In this document: in pieces, positions 14,630 through 18,742 of the stretch
How the letters are laid out: every line of letters begins with the position of its first letter
Numbering within the stretch: the first letter of the stretch is position 1
Source of the DNA: Actinobacteria bacterium UBA4426
GTDB taxonomy: Bacteria > Actinomycetota > Actinomycetes > S36-B12
DNA: 18,742 nt
Reading direction: 5' to 3'
Assembly: GCA_002390705.1 (NCBI GenBank)
Contig: DGQA01000019.1
Location: forward strand, 1 to 18,742
Notes under the pieces: generated by a model
What the model was told of the DNA's origin: nothing
What the model saw: the letters and a program-made list of their open reading frames with translations, nothing else
Databases searched by the model: none
Position numbers and translations under genes: made by a program

Positions 14630-14702
14630 TAGCGAGGGCCGGACTTGAACCGGCGACACAGCGATTATGAGCCGCTTGCTCTACCACCTGAGCTACCCCG
14701 CC
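14630..14702 (-). tRNA. tRNA-Met (anticodon CAT), elongator type
   Basis: The 73-nt minus-strand gene begins GGCGGGGTAGCTCAGGTGG and ends CCTCGCTA. The acceptor GGCGGGG/CCTCGCT closes with two G-T pairs. The anticodon loop is CTCATAA. The first pair is G-T, not the C-A mismatch of an initiator, and the anticodon stem lacks the three G-C pairs of an initiator, so this is elongator Met. A lysidine-modified tRNA-Ile cannot be fully excluded. CCA is not encoded. Confidence 0.93.
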
Positions 14703-14739
14703 AAGCAAAAAAGGCCCCAGTTGCTTGACCTTTCATCCG

Positions 14740-14812
14740 AGCCCCTTTACGGAATCGAACCGTAGACCTTCTCCTTACCATGGAGACGCTCTGCCGTCTG
14801 AGCTAAAGGGGC
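14740..14812 (-). tRNA. tRNA-Thr (anticodon GGT)
   Basis: The 73-nt minus-strand gene begins GCCCCTTTAGCTCAGACGG. The acceptor GCCCCTT/AAGGGGC is perfect. The anticodon stem TCTCC/GGAGA encloses ATGGTAA, giving anticodon GGT. The T-loop TTCGATT is standard and CCA is not encoded. The pair tRNA-Thr, tRNA-Met upstream of rpmG is conserved in mycobacteria. The 37 bases between the two tRNAs contain only a small inverted repeat (AAGCAA/TTGCTT). Confidence 0.97.
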
Positions 14813-14874
14813 GTGAAGCCACGCAAGCGTACACAGTGGCGGGGCAGGATCGCCTCTGCGGTCACCGCTGTGGC

Positions 14875-14903
14875 TTGCCTTATCGCCCGGCACCCGGTTT
14901 TAT
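14875..14903 (+). promoter_or_regulatory. Candidate leaderless promoter of the SDR gene
   Basis: TTGCCT (14875-14880) and TTTTAT (14898-14903) are spaced by 17 bases. The second hexamer lies six bases before the ATG at 14910, so transcription would begin at or next to the start codon. The ATG has no Shine-Dalgarno at a workable distance. Leaderless mRNAs are common in actinobacteria. The hexamer matches are moderate. Confidence 0.45.
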
Positions 14904-14909
14904 TAGGTC

Positions 14910-15827
14910 ATGCCCCTATGGACAACTGCCAATTTGCCCGATCTCACCGGTAGATCGGTGATCATCACCGGGGCAAATTCAGGCCTTGGTTTCGAAACTG
15001 CCAAAGCATTGGCCCACAAGGGCGCCTCGCTGACCCTGGCCGTGCGCGACCGTGCAAAAGGAGATCATGCGGCCGCAGCGATCGGTGGGGATACCACCAC
15101 CGAGATCCTCGACCTTGCCGATCTCGACTCAGTTCGCGCATTTGCCGGTGCCTGGTCCAATGATCACCCGCACGGTCTTGACCTGCTGATTAACAATGCC
15201 GGAATCATGGCAACCCCCCGGCGGGAAAGCCCACAAGGATTTGAGATGCAACTGGCCACAAATCACTTAGGGCACTTCGCCTTAACCGGATTACTCTTCC
15301 CAGCCTTGGTCGCCGTACCCCATTCACGGGTGGTGACCGTGTCCTCATTAGCCCACCGAATGGCAAGACGATTTAGTTTTGATGACCCGATGGGTGTCAA
15401 GAAGTATCGAAGGTGGGGTGCCTACGCGCAATCAAAATTGGCCAACCTGCTTTTCACCACGGAATTGTCCCGTCGCCTTGATCTGGACGATTACAGTGTC
15501 AGTGCAGTCGCCGCACACCCTGGCTTTGTTGCCACGAACCTTCAAGGGGTTGCTGCACGAATGCGGGGCAATAATCTCGAGTTTCATGTCACTGAATTCC
15601 TGTCCCAAATGTTTTCACAAGACGTGAATACCGGTGCACTCCCGATCTTGTTCGCAGCAACCGCTCCTGGCCTGCCCAACAACAGTTATGTCGGTCCTGA
15701 AGACAAATGGCAGACCCGCGGTTACCCCACATTGGTGGACCGGGATGAATCTGCCACGGATGCCCTAGAAGCCCGTCGGCTGTGGGATTGGTCCGAAGAA
15801 ATAACCGGCGTGGGCTACCCATTTTAA
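14910..15827 (+). CDS. Short-chain dehydrogenase/reductase (retinol-dehydrogenase-like)
   Basis: NAD(P)-dependent oxidoreductase of 305 residues. The Rossmann glycine motif is TGANSGLG (20-27), followed by AVRDRAKG (44-51), LDLADLDSV for adenine-ring binding, and NNAGIM (95-100). The catalytic residues are Ser145 (VSSLAH), Tyr172 and Lys176 (YAQSK), and AAHPGFVATNL is the typical motif after the catalytic helix. The order and spacing match the RDH/WWOX-like branch common in actinobacteria. The arginine after the first beta strand (AVRD) suggests NADPH. The substrate is unknown. It is a single-gene unit between a candidate leaderless promoter and a terminator. Confidence 0.9.
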   Translation: MPLWTTANLPDLTGRSVIITGANSGLGFETAKALAHKGASLTLAVRDRAKGDHAAAAIGGDTTTEILDLADLDSVRAFAGAWSNDHPHGLDLLINNAGIMATPRRESPQGFEMQLATNHLGHFALTGLLFPALVAVPHSRVVTVSSLAHRMARRFSFDDPMGVKKYRRWGAYAQSKLANLLFTTELSRRLDLDDYSVSAVAAHPGFVATNLQGVAARMRGNNLEFHVTEFLSQMFSQDVNTGALPILFAATAPGLPNNSYVGPEDKWQTRGYPTLVDRDESATDALEARRLWDWSEEITGVGYPF

Positions 15828-15856
15828 AAGGGTCCCCTTCTGCAAGGGGACCCTTT
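15827..15856. terminator. Bidirectional terminator between the SDR gene and tRNA-Tyr
   Basis: A 13-bp perfect stem AAAGGGTCCCCTT/AAGGGGACCCTTT with loop CTGC begins at the last base of the SDR stop codon. It runs into TTTAT on the plus strand and into TTTTAAAAT on the minus strand. It can end both the SDR transcript and the oppositely directed tRNA-Tyr transcript. Confidence 0.88.
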
Positions 15857-15861
15857 ATACG

Positions 15862-15944
15862 TGGCAGATAGTGGATTCGAACCACTGAAGGTATAAACCG
15901 ACGGATTTACAGTCCGCTCCCATTGGCCGCTCGGGCAATCTGCC
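15862..15944 (-). tRNA. tRNA-Tyr (anticodon GTA)
   Basis: The 83-nt class II minus-strand gene begins GGCAGATTGCCCGAGCGGCC and ends ATCTGCCA. The acceptor GGCAGAT/ATCTGCC is perfect. The anticodon loop CTGTAAA gives GTA. A long variable arm follows, and the T-arm is GTGGTTCGAATCCAC. CCA is not encoded. Confidence 0.97.
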
Positions 15945-15993
15945 GTAATGCCCAACACACACTACATGTGCCGGTGATCGCAGGTGCAGTTGG

Positions 15994-16021
15994 TTGGCAC
16001 GTGCCCTTCATTAGTTAGATT
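15994..16021 (+). promoter_or_regulatory. Candidate promoter of yajQ
   Basis: TTGGCA (15994-15999) and TAGATT (16016-16021) are spaced by 16 bases. This fits a sigma-70-type promoter and gives a short leader that includes GGAAAGGA before the yajQ ATG at 16045. It lies in the only intergenic gap upstream of the gene. This is a visual match only. Confidence 0.45.
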
Positions 16022-16044
16022 GAGCCAACGGAAAGGAACCCACC

Positions 16045-16536
16045 ATGGCAGATAGTAGTTTTGACATCGTTTCAGAGGTTGACCACCAAGAGGCTGACAA
16101 CGCCCTCAATCAGGCGGCCAAGGAGCTCTCTCAACGATTCGATTTTAAGAACACGCAGACCACAATTGAGTGGAAAGGCGAGACAGACGTTGAGCTAACC
16201 AGCAGTACCGAGGACCGGGTTGCTGCAGCGCTTGAGGTGTTCAAAGAAAAGATTATTAAACGCGGAATCAGCCTCAAGGCATTTACGGCAGGTGAGCCTC
16301 GGGCATCGGGCAAAGAGTACAAAGTCAATGGCTCCTTCAACAATGGAATTAGCCAAGAACATGCCAAGAAACTCGCCAAGCTAATTCGCGACGACGGGCC
16401 CAAGGCGGTCAAGACCCAGATTCAAGGAGATGAACTGCGTGTTACGAGCAAGAATCGGGACGATTTACAGGATGTCATCGCTTTGATTAATGGCGCTGAC
16501 TTTGACTTCGCAGTGCAATTTACGAACTACCGCTAG
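16045..16536 (+). CDS. yajQ: YajQ-family nucleotide-binding protein
   Basis: A 163-residue protein of the YajQ/UPF0234 family, whose members have two ferredoxin-like domains and have been reported to bind cyclic di-GMP and nucleic acid or nucleotides. The N-terminus ADSSFDIVSEVDHQEADNAL, the segment KELSQRFDFKNTQTTIEW and the C-terminal VTSKNRDDLQDVIALING plus DFDFAVQFTNYR are diagnostic. Length is normal. The ATG has AAAGGA seven bases upstream. Its 3' end overlaps the convergent NuoI-like gene by 17 bases. No cyclic di-GMP enzyme is seen in the window. Confidence 0.96.
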   Translation: MADSSFDIVSEVDHQEADNALNQAAKELSQRFDFKNTQTTIEWKGETDVELTSSTEDRVAAALEVFKEKIIKRGISLKAFTAGEPRASGKEYKVNGSFNNGISQEHAKKLAKLIRDDGPKAVKTQIQGDELRVTSKNRDDLQDVIALINGADFDFAVQFTNYR

Positions 16537-16837
16537 GTCGAAGGTCCGCAATTGACAAGATCATGTCCTCGCGATTTGTGCTTGTGAGGGCTCGGTGTTC
16601 ATCCCAAGCGAGTGCATCAAATGGGCACACGTCGATGCAAACTCCGCAGTACATGCACAGCGAGTAGTCGATGTCGAAAGAGTCAAGAACATTGACTTTC
16701 TTGGGGCGTCGCGCACCTTCTTCGGTGACCTCAACAGTGTGCGAATCAAGGTTGATGCACCAGGCTGGGCATTCGCGCACGCATAACATGCATGAAGTGC
16801 ACTTGTCTTCAATCAATGCAATAAATGAATGTTTCAT
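16520..16837 (-). CDS. nuoI: NuoI-like 2[4Fe-4S] ferredoxin subunit
   Basis: An electron-transfer subunit of 105 residues, shorter than most NuoI proteins. I start it at the ATG at 16837, which overlaps the nuoC stop (ATGA); a TTG 12 bases upstream is less likely. Two clusters are complete: C13-x2-C16-x2-C19-x3-C23-P and C61-x2-C64-x2-C67-x3-C71-P. The spacing of about 37 residues between them, and the segment FDIDYSLCMYCGVCIDVCPF, match NuoI better than free bacterial ferredoxins. It is the last gene of a three-gene nuoB-nuoC-nuoI set. A stand-alone ferredoxin role cannot be excluded. Confidence 0.85.
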   Translation of the reverse strand: MKHSFIALIEDKCTSCMLCVRECPAWCINLDSHTVEVTEEGARRPKKVNVLDSFDIDYSLCMYCGVCIDVCPFDALAWDEHRALTSTNREDMILSIADLRPSGSS

Positions 16838-17331
16838 GGTGAGAGCCAATTCTCTGGGACACCTGGTGGCCGCTGCCTTCGCCGCGACACATTGCCCACC
16901 TTGCGCCCGTCTTCTCTGATTTCGGGTTCAGCTCCGCCCGGCCATGGAGTCAGCACCCTTGCCGCGAGAACTGCTGACTTGCGCAGCGGTGGTCTGCCTA
17001 ATCCTTCGTGTCGCAACAAAGGGCTAGTGTCACCGCCCGTAAATGTGATGCCATACATTTCTGCGCACTCTCTCTCGTACCAACTTGATGCAGGTGCGAG
17101 GTCTGCGATGCTAGCTAATTCGCTTTTTACTTGAGTGAATATTATCCGGGAATCAGACAGATCCGGCTTTGCCAGATGGGCAACAACTTCGCAGTCCGCC
17201 TGGCCGTCAATATTCTCGCGGTCCACACCCGTGAGAAAGTCAAAATAGAAAAAACCTGAATCGATCAACTCACTTATCTTGTTGCGCCACTGGTCGGGTG
17301 CGACCTGCTGCCACGTGAATACACGATTCAT
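16834..17331 (-). CDS. nuoC: NuoC-like (30-kDa) complex I subunit
   Basis: A peripheral-arm subunit of 165 residues. The 30-kDa signature is WYERECAEMYGITFTGG (83-99), followed by LLRHEGLGRPPLRKS, which corresponds to the usual LLLPEDW-x-G-x-PLRKD. A C-terminal segment, RVLTPWPGGAEPE then RRRQRPPGVPENW, resembles NuoC of the second, partial nuo clusters of Streptomyces as I remember them. The ATG directly follows the nuoB stop (TAG-ATG), with GAGG eight bases upstream inside nuoB. It contains no cofactor motif, as expected. Confidence 0.9.
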   Translation of the reverse strand: MNRVFTWQQVAPDQWRNKISELIDSGFFYFDFLTGVDRENIDGQADCEVVAHLAKPDLSDSRIIFTQVKSELASIADLAPASSWYERECAEMYGITFTGGDTSPLLRHEGLGRPPLRKSAVLAARVLTPWPGGAEPEIREDGRKVGNVSRRRQRPPGVPENWLSP

Positions 17332-17730
17332 CTAGGCATCCTCGGAGCAGGCCAGGTCTCGAATGGCTTGAATAAATGCTTCCGGGCGAGGCGGGCAACC
17401 AGCAACATAAGTTGCTACTTCCACGAACTGGTCAATTCCTTTTGACACCGGAGGCGAGTCCCAATACGGGCCACCACTGGTTGCGCACGCACCAAAAGAC
17501 ATGACTTTGACACCGGGGTGAGCCCGGATCAGCTGCATAACACTAGGAACGAGTGCGTCGGTCACGGTTCCCGCAATCACAATCACACTTGGCGAGGCAC
17601 CCACCTCGCTTGACTCAACCAAAACACCACTGCCTAAGGCCGCCTGTAACTCTAATGTGCAGCAGGCCAGGGCCGCGCTGACAATCTCCACGCCCACACG
17701 TGGGTCAGAAGTTAAGGCGTAGCGGGGCAT
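17332..17730 (-). CDS. nuoB: NuoB-like (PSST) complex I subunit, short
   Basis: A 132-residue homologue of the subunit that carries terminal cluster N2. All four ligands are present: tandem Cys23-Cys24 in LACCTLELQ, Cys82 in SFGACATSGGPYW and Cys112 in YVAGCPPRPEAF. The GTVTDALVPSVMQL segment is also typical. It is shorter than canonical NuoB (about 160-220) at the N-terminus. The ATG has no clear ribosome binding site, and a TAGGCT hexamer seven bases upstream would allow leaderless transcription. It is the first gene of the set and divergent from rarD. No nuoA, D, H or membrane antiporter subunits adjoin it. Confidence 0.9.
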   Translation of the reverse strand: MPRYALTSDPRVGVEIVSAALACCTLELQAALGSGVLVESSEVGASPSVIVIAGTVTDALVPSVMQLIRAHPGVKVMSFGACATSGGPYWDSPPVSKGIDQFVEVATYVAGCPPRPEAFIQAIRDLACSEDA

Positions 17731-17830
17731 GTCTAAAAGCCTATCCCGCTCTACTCACTTGCGTGCCCTGAGTAGTCTGAGACCACGCATTCAACGAGTG
17801 TCTCTCAATTCTAAGGAGCAGGTGAAACCA

Positions 17831-18742
17831 GTGGCACTGCGCGAGCGCTCTGTTCATTCAACCGGTGTTCTGCTCGGAGTCACTGGATACCTTTTTTGGG
17901 GACTGTTCCCCCTTTTCTTTGTACTGCTTGATTCAGTTTCACCGATTGAGATCGTCGCCCATCGAATTATTTGGTCCCTAATTGTGGTCATCCTCGTCCT
18001 GATCATTGGCAAGCAATGGCGAGCATTCACAGCGGCTTTCAGCCGTCGAAATATTATGATTCTCGGCTTTGCCGCAATATTTCTCTCCATCAATTGGCTG
18101 GTATATGTCTACGCGGTAAGTACCAATCAAGTTGTCCAAGCCTCTCTCGGCTACTTCGTCAACCCACTCATCTCCGTAGCGATGGGCGTAATAATTCTCA
18201 AAGAACGCCTTCGACTTACCCAGTGGGTTGCCGTTGGAATCGCCCTCATCGCCGTTGTTGTGCTGACCATCGCCTCGGGTTCAGTCCCCTGGATTGCTCT
18301 CACCCTTGGTATGTCATTCGGGACCTACGGCCTGCTCAAGAAATTTGCCAACCTTCCTGCCTTGCACAGTCTTGGCATTGAGACAGCGGTTTTATTCCCT
18401 GTTGCGCTCATCATCCTTGGCATAGCGGTGGCAAACGGTACCGAGTCCTTCGTTCTCGACGGCTCAAAAATTACCTTCCTACTGATTATGCTCGGACCGG
18501 TAACCGCCATTCCTTTACTCGCATTCGGTGGCGCCTCAACCCGCATTCCTCTTTCAACGCTTGGGATATTGCAATACATCACCCCGATTAGTCAATTCAT
18601 ACTGGGAGTCTTCGTCTTTGAGGAAGCGATGAGTACCGGACGATGGATTGGTTTCACGCTGGTCTGGGCTTCAATCATTATTTTCACGGTAGACATGTAC
18701 CGACATGCTAAAACCCGCACGAGACAGCTACAAGAAACTTTG
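17831..18742 (+). CDS. rarD: RarD-like EamA-family membrane transporter (3' end outside window)
   Basis: Ten-helix-type drug/metabolite exporter, at least 304 residues, with no stop before the right edge. The N-terminus GVLLGVTGYLFWGLFPLFFV and the segments EIVAHRIIWSLIVV, FLSINWLVYVYAVSTNQVVQ, ASLGYFVNPLISVAMGVIIL-KERL and LGILQYITPISQFILGVFVF-EE are diagnostic of RarD. The start is uncertain: AAGGAG (17813-17818) is 12 bases from the GTG at 17831 and only three from an in-frame GTG at 17822. RarD was named from a chloramphenicol-sensitivity phenotype, and its natural substrate is unclear. It shares a 100-base divergent promoter region with nuoB. Confidence 0.93.
   Translation, partial: MALRERSVHSTGVLLGVTGYLFWGLFPLFFVLLDSVSPIEIVAHRIIWSLIVVILVLIIGKQWRAFTAAFSRRNIMILGFAAIFLSINWLVYVYAVSTNQVVQASLGYFVNPLISVAMGVIILKERLRLTQWVAVGIALIAVVVLTIASGSVPWIALTLGMSFGTYGLLKKFANLPALHSLGIETAVLFPVALIILGIAVANGTESFVLDGSKITFLLIMLGPVTAIPLLAFGGASTRIPLSTLGILQYITPISQFILGVFVFEEAMSTGRWIGFTLVWASIIIFTVDMYRHAKTRTRQLQETL

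Noticed and set aside
14630..14702. Reading this tRNA as initiator tRNA-fMet
   Set aside because: It has a G-T first pair instead of the unpaired C-A end, and the anticodon stem lacks the run of three G-C pairs. It is better read as elongator tRNA-Met.
14520..14708. Small minus-strand open frame covering tRNA-Met and its upstream spacer
   Set aside because: It spans a clear tRNA gene and has no ribosome binding site. It is a chance frame.

Overview
The window reads as chromosome of a monoderm actinobacterium with roughly balanced base composition. The strongest evidence is gene order. rpmG, a UPF0336/HadA-type protein, a HadB-type MaoC dehydratase, murB, an AspC-type aminotransferase, tRNA-Trp, secE, nusG, rplK and rplA lie together as they do around the actinobacterial secE-nusG-rplKA locus. 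NusG carries the long acidic N-terminal tail typical of the phylum. A small freshwater-type actinobacterium is possible, but the sequence does not prove it.

Left part (1-7500, all minus strand). The left edge holds what looks like the L10 (rplJ) autoregulatory leader, so rplJL should lie just outside the window. Between it and rplA sits a complete branched-chain-amino-acid-type ABC uptake operon, livG-livF-livH-livM-binding protein, with a secreted alpha/beta hydrolase as its last gene, closed by a terminator at 182-217. The standout feature is LivM. It carries an extra extracellular loop of about 145 residues with roughly 48 acidic and no basic residues, built partly from three 17-residue tandem repeats. 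Its binding protein is strongly basic and has no lipobox cysteine. The two may be charge-complementary partners in an unusual way of holding a soluble binding protein at a monoderm cell surface.

Middle (7450-14512). rplA, rplK, nusG, secE and tRNA-Trp run on the minus strand and end at a strong terminator (7451-7482). aspC is on the plus strand and converges on a tightly coupled minus-strand operon: rpmG, hadA-like, hadB-like, a glycosyltransferase with a cysteinyl-tRNA-synthetase-like N-terminal segment, and murB. Most of its junctions are short overlaps, so translation is probably coupled.

Right part (14513-18742). tRNA-Met, tRNA-Thr and tRNA-Tyr (all minus) surround a plus-strand SDR oxidoreductase. 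yajQ (plus) converges on an isolated three-gene nuoB-nuoC-nuoI set (minus) with no other complex I subunits beside it. A divergent RarD/EamA transporter runs off the right edge.

No CRISPR array, insertion sequence, integrase or phage gene is visible. No gene-free stretch exceeds about 300 bases.
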